Positions 45,335 to 54,453 of a stretch of 64,000 nucleotides of DNA are shown here, piece by piece. The notes beneath the pieces were generated by a model that was not told the DNA's origin, did no database searches, and saw only the letters and a list, made by a program, of their open reading frames with translations. This stretch comes from Lacticaseibacillus hulanensis (GTDB lineage: Bacteria > Bacillota > Bacilli > Lactobacillales > Lactobacillaceae). Position 1 is the stretch's first letter. Every line of letters begins with the position of its first letter. The stretch covers positions 1 through 64,000 of the forward strand of contig NZ_RRYD01000009.1 of the NCBI RefSeq assembly GCF_004010095.1, in the 5' to 3' direction. Both the position numbers and the translations under genes were made by a program.

Positions 45335-46020
45335 TAGGACCGCATTACGTAGCCCGTACCCCGAACGGTCTGGATGTAACTCTGTTCACCAGGACGGTCA
45401 ATCTTGTTCCGGATATAACGCACGTAAACATCAACGACGTTAGTTTCAACGTCAGAATTGTAACCCCAAACCTTGCTGAGGAGGACGTCGCGGGCCAGAA
45501 CAACGTTGATGTTTTCCATCAGCGTGAGCAACAGTTCGTATTCACGCTTGGTGAGTTCGATGATGTCGTCACCACGGCGCACAATCCGGTTTTCCTTTTC
45601 GATAACCAGGTCACGGTACTTGATGGTTGTCTGCTTGGCCTTGTTGGTTTCGTCCATGGAGTGCACACGCCGGAGCAATGCGCGCAGACGGGCGAGGAGT
45701 TCTTCAATGGCAAATGGCTTAACGATGTAGTCATCTGCACCGTGGTCGAGCCCAGAGACACGGTCGATGACGGAATCACGCGCGGTCATCATGATGATTG
45801 GCGTGTTCTTCACCTGACGGACCCGCCGGCAGATTTCAAGACCGTTCAAATCTGGGAGCATCAGGTCAAGCAGAATTGCGTCCCAGTCTTCGTTCAGTGC
45901 GGCATCGAGCCCGGCACGACCGTTCATGTAAACTGCAGTTTCGTCGCCTTCATGCTTCAGTTCCAATTCAACAAAACGTGCCAAGTTCTTTTCGTCTTCA
46001 ATAATCAAAATCTTACTCAT
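45334..46020 (-). CDS. OmpR-family response regulator (ArlR/CovR-like)
   Basis: 228 aa: receiver with the phosphoacceptor Asp in ILLDLMLPDLNGLE, Lys in DYIVKPFAIEEL, then winged helix (LTKREYELLLTLMENIN ... DVYVRYIRNKID). Resembles ArlR and CovR of Gram-positive cocci, which act on surface and stress genes. Overlaps its kinase by one base. AAAGGAGAG precedes the ATG. Confidence 0.93.
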   Translation of the reverse strand: MSKILIIEDEKNLARFVELELKHEGDETAVYMNGRAGLDAALNEDWDAILLDLMLPDLNGLEICRRVRQVKNTPIIMMTARDSVIDRVSGLDHGADDYIVKPFAIEELLARLRALLRRVHSMDETNKAKQTTIKYRDLVIEKENRIVRRGDDIIELTKREYELLLTLMENINVVLARDVLLSKVWGYNSDVETNVVDVYVRYIRNKIDRPGEQSYIQTVRGTGYVMRS

Positions 46021-46583
46021 TGCCGTTTTACTCTCCTTTAGTACCCGTTTTAATTTTCCGTTTAATCATACTCTCAGCACACTAAATTCCGCGCACTAAG
46101 TCGTTCCAGAAAAGAATATCACATTTTCTCATAATTAGCCAACTTAACCCGCACCACAATCGCTTTATGAGAATGAGAAAGTCCACGGACAATCTGCCAA
46201 TTATGAACCCAAACTGCCAATTTAACCTTCCTTATCCCCGCCCCATTGGGTTCTAACTTCCTCGCCGTTTTCACCAACTGGCTGGAAGTTACAGGGGGGC
46301 TTTGCAAAATGTTAACACTAGTTCAATATATTGGTTCAAATAAACTGATTTTACGGTAAAATTAAACAAGTCATAATATAATTTATTGTACAGTCGTAGC
46401 TTGAGTAACAATTATTCTATCTAGCCACATGCTCAATCAGCATAGAGCATAATGCTAACTATATCGATTCCAGATTTATCTGGAGCTGTATAGACAAACA
46501 TTATTAAATCGTGACTGGGCTATGACTGATGGTGTACCGTAGTTTTGAAAGTCGGTATTTACTATATTATTAGGGGGATTACA
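46021..46583. other. AT-rich gap at the left edge of the foreign island
   Basis: 560 bp. GC content falls sharply from about 46305 onward, which I take as the start of foreign DNA. I see no gene; there is a small hairpin TCCAGATTTATCTGGA at about 46468 and long A/T runs. The response-regulator promoter should lie in the left part. Confidence 0.5.
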
Positions 46584-47384
46584 ATGGCAAGATATTGTGC
46601 GTATGATAACGAAAAAATAGGAATGATGGTAGGAAGCGTCACACTTGCAGATGGTAGTGTTCTGTGTAATAAGCACTGGGACAGGCTTGGCTTTAGCGGT
46701 TTTACCGGTGCATACTCCAGTTTGCTAAACAAACACGACGTTGCAAAAATAATTGACGAAGGCCTAGACGGTGACAGGTACGTGGCAAGTCTGTCAGGTT
46801 TCGATACCACTTTCGAGTATGACAAACAGGCAAGCATTGGCAATTATATTCACGTTAGTCCTACTACAAAACAAATTCAAATTGGTGGAGCCGGCCTATT
46901 TAAATTTAAGCCACAGGTTCAGGTTGGCTATAAGAATATTGTCTCTTATCACGTCGTTGAAGATGGTGATCAAATCATTGCTAAAAGTGGTGTCGGCCGA
47001 GCAATTGGCGGAGGACTATTATTTGGCCCAGTTGGGGCAATCGTTGGTGGCGTCACTGGCAAGAAAAAATCTAAAAAAATTGTAACGGACCTACACATTG
47101 ATGTTGTCGTATCTGACCGGCCAAAAAACAGCTACACCATATCAATTATCTCAACACAGACCAAACCGGGACTAGTTTTAACTAACGCACGAACAACAGC
47201 TGCGCAAATTTCTGCATTTATTGACAATATATTGGCACTACAGGAACAGGAGTCAACAGACACGGTGTCTGTTGCACAAAATGAAACTGCAAATGAAATT
47301 CGCCAGTTTAAGTCCCTTCTAGATGACGGCATCATTACCGAAGAAGAGTTCAATGCCAAGAAAAAAGAATTACTTGGGCTCTAG
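46584..47384 (+). CDS. Zinc-ribbon and SHOCT domain protein
   Basis: 266 aa. N-terminus CAYDNEKIGMMVGSVTLADG ending CNKHW: a possible zinc-binding DUF4428-like motif with two cysteines and a His nearby. Middle: a glycine-rich GVGRAIGGGLLFGPVGAIVGG that could be a membrane hairpin. End: SHOCT domain (IRQFKSLLDDGIITEEEFNA). Such proteins often sit with phage integrases. GGGGGAT precedes the ATG. Base composition is AT-rich compared with the core genes, suggesting transfer. Function unknown. Confidence 0.8.
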   Translation: MARYCAYDNEKIGMMVGSVTLADGSVLCNKHWDRLGFSGFTGAYSSLLNKHDVAKIIDEGLDGDRYVASLSGFDTTFEYDKQASIGNYIHVSPTTKQIQIGGAGLFKFKPQVQVGYKNIVSYHVVEDGDQIIAKSGVGRAIGGGLLFGPVGAIVGGVTGKKKSKKIVTDLHIDVVVSDRPKNSYTISIISTQTKPGLVLTNARTTAAQISAFIDNILALQEQESTDTVSVAQNETANEIRQFKSLLDDGIITEEEFNAKKKELLGL

Positions 47385-47478
47385 AAGAATATAGTCACAA
47401 CGCATTCGTCAATATACTATTCAGACAGACCACTAACTTTAAATCTGGGTTGATTGGTTTCTATGGAGGCCTAACATT

Positions 47479-48213
47479 TTGTCTAAGCATAAGGAAAATA
47501 GAATCCCCAAAGAACAAGCACAACTATTCAACGACTTTGTCGAGCAACTTGATTACATTAGTGTGGCAGCAGATAACTATGATGAAGGCCATACAAGTCG
47601 TATTAAAATGGCAGCACCACATTTACGATCATTATTTTATAAATCTCAAACGAGCCACCCGCTAATTGACAAAATCAGTGTAGTAGATAGGAATAAATTC
47701 GTAGACACAACCATGCCTGATAAAAGCAGCTTTATATATACAGGGCCATTAATTATAGATAACACAGCGGCCAATAAGGGAAGTTATACTTACTATCCTG
47801 GCTGCTATATCAACTCGAGTGTTTACAAATTCATAAGTTTCGAAGACTGGTGGCATGGAGAAATCTTGGCTCAAGGCGGTGAGATTTTTTCTAGAAAAGA
47901 TATTGTTGCCTACATCACCAATCAAGATGGTGGAGCACATGTTGATACTGCTTTATCCGAACGATACTACAATCTATTAAGTGGGCTTTATTCAGCAACG
48001 GTTTCTGATGAAAACGTGAAAAATGTGCCCGTCGACGAAATATCTTTTGCATTACTAAGACAGATTTCTTATGAATGCATAGCTTCCTTCAAGTCAATGC
48101 ATTTTCCACTCAAAGTCAAGTTATCAACCGGCAAGGATTCCCTTCTCGATCAGAGGCGGATTGGTTATAAGTCTGGGTCTAATTTTATCGATGCGTCTTT
48201 TACCTGGCTTTGA
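47479..48213 (+). CDS. Unknown 244-aa protein of the island
   Basis: Starts at TTG after GGAGG at nine-base distance. Soluble, mixed alpha/beta, with no signal peptide, membrane segment or motif I recognise; some aromatic stretches (GSYTYYPGCYINSSVYKF) lie near the middle. Same low GC and same direction as the SHOCT gene 95 bp upstream, so they probably share a transcript and an origin in a mobile element. I do not know its role. Confidence 0.7.
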   Translation: MSKHKENRIPKEQAQLFNDFVEQLDYISVAADNYDEGHTSRIKMAAPHLRSLFYKSQTSHPLIDKISVVDRNKFVDTTMPDKSSFIYTGPLIIDNTAANKGSYTYYPGCYINSSVYKFISFEDWWHGEILAQGGEIFSRKDIVAYITNQDGGAHVDTALSERYYNLLSGLYSATVSDENVKNVPVDEISFALLRQISYECIASFKSMHFPLKVKLSTGKDSLLDQRRIGYKSGSNFIDASFTWL

Positions 48214-48492
48214 AAACACTCGCTTAAGCTAACCTGAAAAAGGGTTGAGAACAATCACTGAAGAATGTTTCTGATAGCACTGGATGGACTGATAGTTAAA
48301 TCCAGCGCCGTTATCACAATGTTATAAGAACAATTGCGAGCTATCGACACAAAACAAGAACCAAGAATAACGTGCCGACATACTGTTGATTAATATCACT
48401 TTACACAGATTTAAAAGGATTCAACTCAACCCCTTTTACTGGTTGCGAGTTGAAGCCTTTTTCAATTGGTTAGAAATAGTTGCAAATTCTAG
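48214..48492 (+). other. Non-coding spacer in the island, with a terminator-like hairpin
   Basis: AT-rich, with no open frame. At 48419-48463 arms TTCAACTC / GAGTTGAA, with inner AACC/GGTT, run into GCCTTTTTC: a plausible terminator for the two genes before it. Confidence 0.6.
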
Positions 48493-48693
48493 TGCTCGGC
48501 ATATCTTGGCCATACCAGTCTGCAAATGACGGCCGACTATACTAGAGGAACGGATGCTGCATCCTTGGCAGTATCACAAGGTTTCCAGCAGGTCACTAGT
48601 GAAATAGTCGGTACACAATCGGTACAAAACGATTCAATAAATGGTACCGATAATTCTGTACCGACAAATGTACCGACTCCGCATCATGTTTAG
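48493..48693 (+). pseudogene. C-terminal stub of a tyrosine recombinase (phage integrase)
   Basis: In frame from 48493 the sequence reads YLGHTSLQMTADYTRGTD: the end of a tyrosine integrase with the catalytic His (LGH) and the nucleophilic Tyr (ADYT), followed by about 45 residues of tail to a TAG at 48691. A stop codon lies directly upstream and no start or ribosome site exists, so only the last sixth or so of the gene survives. It records a past insertion by a prophage or similar element. Confidence 0.85.
48608..48676. repeat. Cluster of TGTACCGA octamers
   Basis: Five copies of TGTACCGA (or its complement TCGGTACA, one with one mismatch) within 70 bp: inverted copies at 48608 and 48619, then direct ones at 48643, 48657 and 48669, spaced 11-14 bases. 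They overlap the integrase tail. Might be integrase arm-binding sites or simply a repetitive peptide tail. Confidence 0.6.
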
Positions 48694-48708
48694 TCATGTT
48701 TAAGCACA

Positions 48709-48768
48709 AAAATAGCGCCAATCCGCACACTACCATTACTGGTTTTATGCGGATTGGCGCTATTTATT
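48709..48768. terminator. Terminator beside gnd
   Basis: AAATAGCGCCAATCCGCA and its complement (18-bp stem) around a 23-base loop. It ends gnd on the minus strand and any transcript from the island. Confidence 0.88.
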
Positions 48769-48781
48769 TGTAACTGATTTA

Positions 48782-50200
48782 TTATTGTTCGTCGTACCAG
48801 CTGTAGTGGAAAATACCTTCCCGGTCCGTCCGTGCGTAGGTGTGGGCACCGAAGTAGTCGCGCTGGGCCTGAATCAGGTTAGCGGGCAGAACTTCGCTGC
48901 GGTAGCTGTCGTAGTAAGAAATCGCAGCGGAGAAGCCAGTAACTGGCACACCAGCCTTAACTGCCAGGCCAACCAGGTCGCGGACAGCTTCCTGGTAGTT
49001 GCGGGCGATGTCCTTGAAGTAGTCGTCGAGCAGCAGGTTGGACAAATCTGGCTGCTTTTCGAATGCGTCGGTGATGTTCTGGAGGAACTTAGCGCGGATG
49101 ATGCAACCTTCACGCCAAATCTTAGCCAGTTCGCCGTACTGCAGGTTCCAGTCGTAGTGTTCACTAGCAACACGCATCTGCTCGAAGCCCTGAGCGTAAC
49201 TCATCAGCTTGGAGAAGTAGAGTGCCTTGCGAATCATTTCAACGACGGTGTCCTTGTCGAAGCCAACCTTGCCAACTGGCTTAGGCAGAACCTTGCTTGC
49301 AGCCACACGTTCGTCCTTCATGGCACTGATGTAACGTGCGTAGACGGATTCGGTGATTACGGACTGAGGCACACCCAGTTCAAGCGCGGACTGGGAACTC
49401 CACTTACCGGTACCCTTGTTGCCGGCAGCATCCAAGATCATGTCGACCATTGGCTTGCCGGAACCCAGGTCGTCCTTACGGGTCAAAATATCAGCCGTAA
49501 TGTCGATGAGGTAAGAGCTAAGTTCGCCCTGCTTCCAGTCGTTAAAGATACCCGCGATTTCGTCGACGGACAGGCCAACGAGGTTCCGCAGCAAGTTGTA
49601 GCTTTCGGAAATCAGTTCCATGTCGCCGTATTCGATCCCGTTGTGGACCATCTTGACGTAGTGACCTGCACCGTTCGGGCCGATGTAGGTAACACATGGT
49701 TCGCCGTCTTCAGCCTTAGCCGCCATCTGCTTCAGGATTGGTGCGACCAAATCGTACGCTTCCTTCTGACCACCTGGCATCATGGATGGGCCTTCGAGGG
49801 CACCAAGTTCACCACCAGAAACACCCATGCCGATGAAGTTGATCCCGGACTTGTCCAGTTCAGCGTTCCGGCGCATGGTGTCTTCAAAGAAGGTGTTCCC
49901 ACCGTCAATGAGCACATCACCCTTATCAAGAAGAGGCAGAAGCTGTGCAATGACCGCGTCGGTCCCGGCACCAGCCTTAACCATCATGATGATACGGCGA
50001 GGCTTTTCAAGGGAGTTCACGAAGTCCTCAATCTTGTAGCTAGGAACGAGCTTCTTGTCAGCGTGTTCCTTGACCACGGTTTCGGTCTTCGAGCCGGTCC
50101 GGTTGTAAATCGCCACGGTGTAGCCCCGGCTCTCAATGTTGAGGGCCAGGTTCTTACCCATGACGGCCATCCCGATGACCCCAATTGTTGGTTTGTCCAT
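48782..50200 (-). CDS. gnd: 6-phosphogluconate dehydrogenase (decarboxylating)
   Basis: Oxidative pentose-phosphate step producing ribulose 5-phosphate, CO2 and NADPH. 472 aa: Rossmann motif [16 protein letters not shown], substrate motif [19 protein letters not shown], and [22 protein letters not shown] after GGAGGAAT chosen. It lies between the island and yceD with nothing obvious in common. Confidence 0.96.
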   Translation of the reverse strand: MDKPTIGVIGMAVMGKNLALNIESRGYTVAIYNRTGSKTETVVKEHADKKLVPSYKIEDFVNSLEKPRRIIMMVKAGAGTDAVIAQLLPLLDKGDVLIDGGNTFFEDTMRRNAELDKSGINFIGMGVSGGELGALEGPSMMPGGQKEAYDLVAPILKQMAAKAEDGEPCVTYIGPNGAGHYVKMVHNGIEYGDMELISESYNLLRNLVGLSVDEIAGIFNDWKQGELSSYLIDITADILTRKDDLGSGKPMVDMILDAAGNKGTGKWSSQSALELGVPQSVITESVYARYISAMKDERVAASKVLPKPVGKVGFDKDTVVEMIRKALYFSKLMSYAQGFEQMRVASEHYDWNLQYGELAKIWREGCIIRAKFLQNITDAFEKQPDLSNLLLDDYFKDIARNYQEAVRDLVGLAVKAGVPVTGFSAAISYYDSYRSEVLPANLIQAQRDYFGAHTYARTDREGIFHYSWYDEQ

Positions 50201-50300
50201 TATTGTGATTCCTCCATAACTATTCATGTGGGACGCGCGGTTATATCCGCTCATTCCCCTTTATCCTAGCAGAAATAGGCCGCGATGCCAAAGACGAACA

Positions 50301-50858
50301 CTAGTTTTTGTCCTCTTCGTCCCCGTTTTCGGGAAAAAGATTCTTAAGCCCGGCAAACGGATTGTCCTTCCGCTCTTCTGGTGGCAGCGGTGCGGCTTCT
50401 TCTTCCGAAATCAGCGCCCAGTCATCCCCATGCGGCAGCTCAGTTGCCTCCGCCTCTTCGGGCGTCAAAACGCGCAGTGGCAGGCCAAGCAGCAAGTTGT
50501 CCTTCACGGCCGGCATCAGGTCGAGCCGGTCATCCTTCAGCAGAATGAGCAGCGCGTCCTCCTCATATTGATCGACGTGGTCGGCGCGCGTCAGGTAGGT
50601 TTCGGTAAACTCGAAGTGAACGGGCACCTCGACCGGGACCAAACTGCGCGTGGACGGCAGCGTCACGTGCGCGGAAACAACGCCATTCACGGTGAAGTCA
50701 CCGCGCGAATACAAGATGTTGCCGTGTGCGCGGACCCGCCCCATGTCAATAATGTCTGGGTTGCGGTCCATCAATTCCTTCTTCACGTCGACTTCTTCAT
50801 CGAACGTGAACGGTTCGTGATTGTATTGGGTCAAATTACTAATCGACCAGTTCAGCAT
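50301..50858 (-). CDS. yceD: YceD family protein (DUF177)
   Basis: 185 aa: the family links to ribosomal protein L32 genes and rRNA accumulation; rpmF normally follows but no L32 frame is visible here. The sequence has the typical FTETYLTRADHVDQYEED and an acidic C-terminal tail (NGDEEDKN). Overlaps tmcAL by seven bases. Confidence 0.88.
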   Translation of the reverse strand: MLNWSISNLTQYNHEPFTFDEEVDVKKELMDRNPDIIDMGRVRAHGNILYSRGDFTVNGVVSAHVTLPSTRSLVPVEVPVHFEFTETYLTRADHVDQYEEDALLILLKDDRLDLMPAVKDNLLLGLPLRVLTPEEAEATELPHGDDWALISEEEAAPLPPEERKDNPFAGLKNLFPENGDEEDKN

Positions 50859-52018
50859 GTTTTCCCTCCAAACTCTGAATCTTGCATTAGGGGTTTGCGG
50901 CCAAAGTTTTGTACCTGACCGTTAATATTCGTGTACAGACTATCAGCGCGGTGCGTCATGTAAAGTGGCGCTCCCGGCGCGAGCATATCGCTGCTGACCT
51001 TGGTTATCAGCGGAATCGTTGCGGTCTTTTTAACACTGTGCAAAAATTCGCGGCCCGCAGCGGTAAAGCCCAAAACGTGGGCCAAGACGTGTTCCCGGTC
51101 AAAGCGGACATCATCGCGCGTCAGGTTGAGCACGGTGGCCAGTGCCAGTCGTCTTAGCCGTGCGTAGGTGTACCGCTTGGACTTAACTTGGTGCAAAAAA
51201 TCGGCAAAGTCTTCGCTGGTCCGTGCACACGCCACCATGCGGTACTCAAGTCCCTCACTCATCTGGTCAACCTGCCGCAATTCCGGTAGCGTCGCTGTCA
51301 GCAGGCGGTACCGCAGCAGCGGCCACAAGTCGGCCCACGAGGCGTGCTCTTGCTGGGCCAGTAACTGGCGCGTCATCGCGGGCACATACTGCGTCACGTC
51401 CTCACCGGCAAATACTGCCTGCCGAATCGCGCTGGCGGACAAAAAGCCCGCCGCTCGATTAACCGCGTCGTGCTGGACACCCGTGCGTTGCAGCGGCACG
51501 AGTGTCAGCGGCGAGTGCAGGCGCAGATTGGCCTCGGCGTACGCTAGAGCCAGCATCTGGTTGGGCGCCGTCAGCTTTTTCCCCACCTCACTGGCGTAAA
51601 AATCCGCCAGCTGGCTGGCATAGGGGCGTGTGTAATCACGGAAGACTTCGGTATCTGACGCCTGCATGCGCTTGGCGGCCAGGGCCGCGTAATCGAGGCT
51701 GGCGTCCTCAGTGCCAAACGCAATGGCGTCAACGTGCAGACCCGCAAGCACCGCCACCCCGCCTTCAGCGAACTGCTCGCTGGACTGCAGCGCCACACTG
51801 ATTGGCAGTTCAACCACCACGTCGGCGCCGGCTGATAGGGCCATTTGGGCGCGTGCCCATTTATCCACAATGGCCGGTTCGCCGCGCTGGACGTAATTGC
51901 CAGACATGACCGCGATGACCACGTCCGCCTGCGCCTTTTGCCGGGCCCGCGTGAGGGCGTACACGTGACCATTGTGCAGGGGGTTAAATTCTGCAATTAT
52001 TCCGACACTGCGCATCAT
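50852..52018 (-). CDS. tmcAL: tRNA(Met) cytidine acetate ligase TmcAL
   Basis: Acetylates C34 of elongator tRNA-Met using acetate and ATP. 388 aa with the nucleotidyltransferase signature FNPLHNGHVYAL near the start, MSGNYVQRGEPAIVDKWARA, then VELPISVALQSSEQFAEGG. The start is the first of two adjacent ATGs after GGGAGGAAAA. Confidence 0.92.
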   Translation of the reverse strand: MMRSVGIIAEFNPLHNGHVYALTRARQKAQADVVIAVMSGNYVQRGEPAIVDKWARAQMALSAGADVVVELPISVALQSSEQFAEGGVAVLAGLHVDAIAFGTEDASLDYAALAAKRMQASDTEVFRDYTRPYASQLADFYASEVGKKLTAPNQMLALAYAEANLRLHSPLTLVPLQRTGVQHDAVNRAAGFLSASAIRQAVFAGEDVTQYVPAMTRQLLAQQEHASWADLWPLLRYRLLTATLPELRQVDQMSEGLEYRMVACARTSEDFADFLHQVKSKRYTYARLRRLALATVLNLTRDDVRFDREHVLAHVLGFTAAGREFLHSVKKTATIPLITKVSSDMLAPGAPLYMTHRADSLYTNINGQVQNFGRKPLMQDSEFGGKTC

Positions 52019-52036
52019 TTTTCCTCCCGCCAACCG

Positions 52037-52786
52037 TTACAGTTTTACCGCACTCTTGCTGCAGCTGAAGAACCACCGCGTGCTGTCATCCTGGACCGGG
52101 CCGCGCCCAAAGTCGGCACTAACCTGAATGTCCGTGAAGCCAGCCTTGGTGAGTGCGTCCACGTAGTCTTGAATCGGGTACGTGCGCTCCTTGTGCTGCT
52201 CAATCAGCGGCTTGTAGGCATCAATGTCCTCGTGGTAAACGAAGAAGGTCAGGTCGTGCTCGGCAGAATGTGGCACCTCACCCTCGTAGCTACTCCAGAT
52301 GAAGGCGTAATCCTCGGTCTGGTAGTTGTACATGTAACCAGGGAAAATATCATCCATTTGGTGCAACGAGTGCGCGTCAAACATGAAGCGCCCACCGGCT
52401 TTGAGGCTGGTGCTTACTTCCTTGAACACCTCAGTCACGTTATCAAGATCGGGCATGTAGCAGATGGAATCATCGAAACAAGTGACGATGTCGAACTGGC
52501 CCAGCTGGGCAAAGTCCCGCATGTCCGCCTGCACGAGGGGAATATCCAGGTCCGCCTTGTTAATCTTGGCCGCCGCCAGTGACAGCATTTCGGCACTCAA
52601 ATCAAGCGCCGTAACGTCAAAGCCGGCCTGCTGCAGCTGCACGGCAAGCGTGCCCGACCCCGCGGCAAGTTCAAGCAGGCGCTGACCCTTAGCCGGCACC
52701 TGCTGCAATACGTAATCCCGCCAATCGGTGTACAAGTCCTGATCCATTAACTGGTCATAAACTTGCGCAAAGGTTGAATAAATCAT
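52037..52786 (-). CDS. Class I SAM-dependent methyltransferase
   Basis: 249 aa: motif I LELAAGSGTLAVQLQQAG, motif II LDLSAEMLSLA, DIVTCFDDSICYM, and a FMFDAHSLHQM region. The protein always lies between rsfS and tmcAL in lactobacilli, but its substrate is unknown. Overlaps rsfS by four bases. Confidence 0.9.
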   Translation of the reverse strand: MIYSTFAQVYDQLMDQDLYTDWRDYVLQQVPAKGQRLLELAAGSGTLAVQLQQAGFDVTALDLSAEMLSLAAAKINKADLDIPLVQADMRDFAQLGQFDIVTCFDDSICYMPDLDNVTEVFKEVSTSLKAGGRFMFDAHSLHQMDDIFPGYMYNYQTEDYAFIWSSYEGEVPHSAEHDLTFFVYHEDIDAYKPLIEQHKERTYPIQDYVDALTKAGFTDIQVSADFGRGPVQDDSTRWFFSCSKSAVKL

Positions 52787-53145
52787 TCGTTAATCCACTC
52801 GCTAACGTTGACTTCTGGTGCATCCTGCCAGAACTGTTCCAGCTTGTAGTTGGCGCGTTCTTCAGGGGTGAAGACGTGCACAACAACATCGCCGAGGTCC
52901 ATGAGCATCCACTTGGAGCCCTTCTTGCCTTCAATCGACTTCACGGTGCCACCGGCTTCTTCAACCTTGTCGTGAATTTCGTCAATAATGGCCTGAACCT
53001 GACGTTCGGTGTTCCCACTCATCACCACAAAGTAGTCCGCGAGCAGGCTGACGCCCTCCATGTTCAGTGCCACAATGTCCTCGGCACGCTTGTCGTCTCC
53101 GGCGCGAACCACCGTTTCGAGCAATGCAATTGGTGCTACAGTCAT
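52783..53145 (-). CDS. rsfS: Ribosome silencing factor RsfS
   Basis: Binds L14 and blocks subunit joining when nutrients are low. 120 aa with the DUF143 core SLLADYFVVMSGNTERQVQAI and SKWMLMDLGDVVVHVF. Part of the yqeG-yqeH-yhbY-nadD-yqeK-rsfS-methyltransferase-tmcAL operon. Confidence 0.95.
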   Translation of the reverse strand: MTVAPIALLETVVRAGDDKRAEDIVALNMEGVSLLADYFVVMSGNTERQVQAIIDEIHDKVEEAGGTVKSIEGKKGSKWMLMDLGDVVVHVFTPEERANYKLEQFWQDAPEVNVSEWINE

Positions 53146-53210
53146 TAAATAATCCTCCTGTGCAACCGGGCGTTTGCCGCACCGGTCTGTGTGTTTGTCA
53201 TCAATATTGG

Positions 53211-53816
53211 TTAATCTTGAACCCGCTTGGTAAACGCGTTAAAGGTGCTGAACGTGAGCGGGTGAATCAGTGCCCCGCGGTCAACCAGGTACGTGAGCGT
53301 GTTTTGCAGCTCAATCATCGTCGCCTTGGTGAGACTGGTTTCGGCGGCCTTACGCGCGGCAATTTCGCCCGGCAATGTCCGGTCCGGCTCAATGAAATCG
53401 GCCACGAAGGTAATCATGTCCAGATCGGTCATGTCTGGGTGGCCCGTTGTGTGCCGGTTAATTGCCCGAATCACGTTTGGGTCACTGATGCCCAAATCCT
53501 GCTGCAGGAACCACGTGCCGACCATGCCGTGCCAAACGCCGCGGCCGTACTGAAGCAAATCCTGCCCGTAACCTTCACGGACAATGACCTGCTGGTACTC
53601 AGGTACCGGAATTTCCTTAGCGTAATCGTGCAGCAAGCCCGTCAGTCCGGCCTCGTCAACATTGACGTTGAAGCGCTTAGCCAGGACGCGGCTGGTTTCC
53701 TCAACGCGCAGGCAGTGATTCAGCCGCCCGTCGCTGAGCCGTTCGTGCATCTTGGCCAGAATCTGCTGGCGCGTGTGCCCGCCCGTCATTGTCAGTGGGT
53801 ATTCGTAATCATTCAC
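53211..53816 (-). CDS. yqeK: HD-domain protein YqeK (Ap4A hydrolase)
   Basis: 201 aa. Symmetrical Ap4A hydrolase type of HD protein: NHCLRVEETSRVLAKRFN and GLLHDYAKEI supply the metal ligands, RHTTGHPDMTDLDM follows. Start GTG overlaps the nadD stop by eight bases; the upstream in-frame codons lie within nadD. Confidence 0.92.
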   Translation of the reverse strand: MNDYEYPLTMTGGHTRQQILAKMHERLSDGRLNHCLRVEETSRVLAKRFNVNVDEAGLTGLLHDYAKEIPVPEYQQVIVREGYGQDLLQYGRGVWHGMVGTWFLQQDLGISDPNVIRAINRHTTGHPDMTDLDMITFVADFIEPDRTLPGEIAARKAAETSLTKATMIELQNTLTYLVDRGALIHPLTFSTFNAFTKRVQD

Positions 53817-54453
53817 GGTACAAGCCCTCTTTCTCAATGTATGCAGCCACGCTATCGGGGACCAGGTACCGAATGCTCTCTCCAGCAGCCACGCGCTTGC
53901 GAATTGCCGTCGAGGTGATTTCCAGCATTGGCGCGTCGACCCACAGAACTGGGTACGTGGTCCGTGGCGTGTAACCGGGACGCTTGACGCCGACGAACTG
54001 GACTAGCTTCACCAGGTCATCGATGCGGTGCCACTTGGGCAGGTAATTGACCATGTCGGCCCCGATGATGAAGTAATAATCGGTGTCCGGGTGCTTGTTT
54101 TTCAGGTACACCATCGTGTCGTAGCTGTAGCTGATGCCGCCCCGCTGAATCTCACACAGCTCAAGGTCGAACATCGGGTTGCCCGCAATGGCTGCGGCCA
54201 GCATCTCCACGCGGTATTTCGCATCGATTGCACCCTTTTTGTCAACGTGCGGCGGGGTGGCGTCAGGCATGAAGCACACTTTGTCCAAGCCAAGCTGATT
54301 GCCCACCTGATCTGCCATCACTAAATGCCCCGTGTGCACAGGGTTAAAGGTCCCGCCAAAAATCCCCAGCTGGCGCCGCTGCTTGTTGCCCAAAATCTTG
54401 GTACGCAGCTCCGTCGACAGCACCGGATGGGTCAGTACCGCCTTCTTCTGCAT
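53809..54453 (-). CDS. nadD: Nicotinate-nucleotide adenylyltransferase
   Basis: NAD synthesis: NaMN + ATP to NaAD. 214 aa with GIFGGTFNPVHTGHLVMAD (the HxGH nucleotidyltransferase motif), YYFIIGADM, and ISSTAIR-like ITSTAIRKRV. The N-terminal extension of about 27 residues before the first strand is common in lactobacilli. Shares a base with yhbY. Confidence 0.95.
   Translation of the reverse strand: MQKKAVLTHPVLSTELRTKILGNKQRRQLGIFGGTFNPVHTGHLVMADQVGNQLGLDKVCFMPDATPPHVDKKGAIDAKYRVEMLAAAIAGNPMFDLELCEIQRGGISYSYDTMVYLKNKHPDTDYYFIIGADMVNYLPKWHRIDDLVKLVQFVGVKRPGYTPRTTYPVLWVDAPMLEITSTAIRKRVAAGESIRYLVPDSVAAYIEKEGLYRE

Noticed and set aside
21102-48780. Recurrent intergenic words such as CGCAAAAT/ATTTTGCG as a repeat family
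   Set aside because: They are short, not consistently flanked, and probably reflect composition and promoter-like sequence rather than a repeat.
48785-50269. 494-codon frame on the plus strand opposite gnd
   Set aside because: It is an antisense shadow of gnd: no ribosome site, no family sequence, and gnd has complete motifs.
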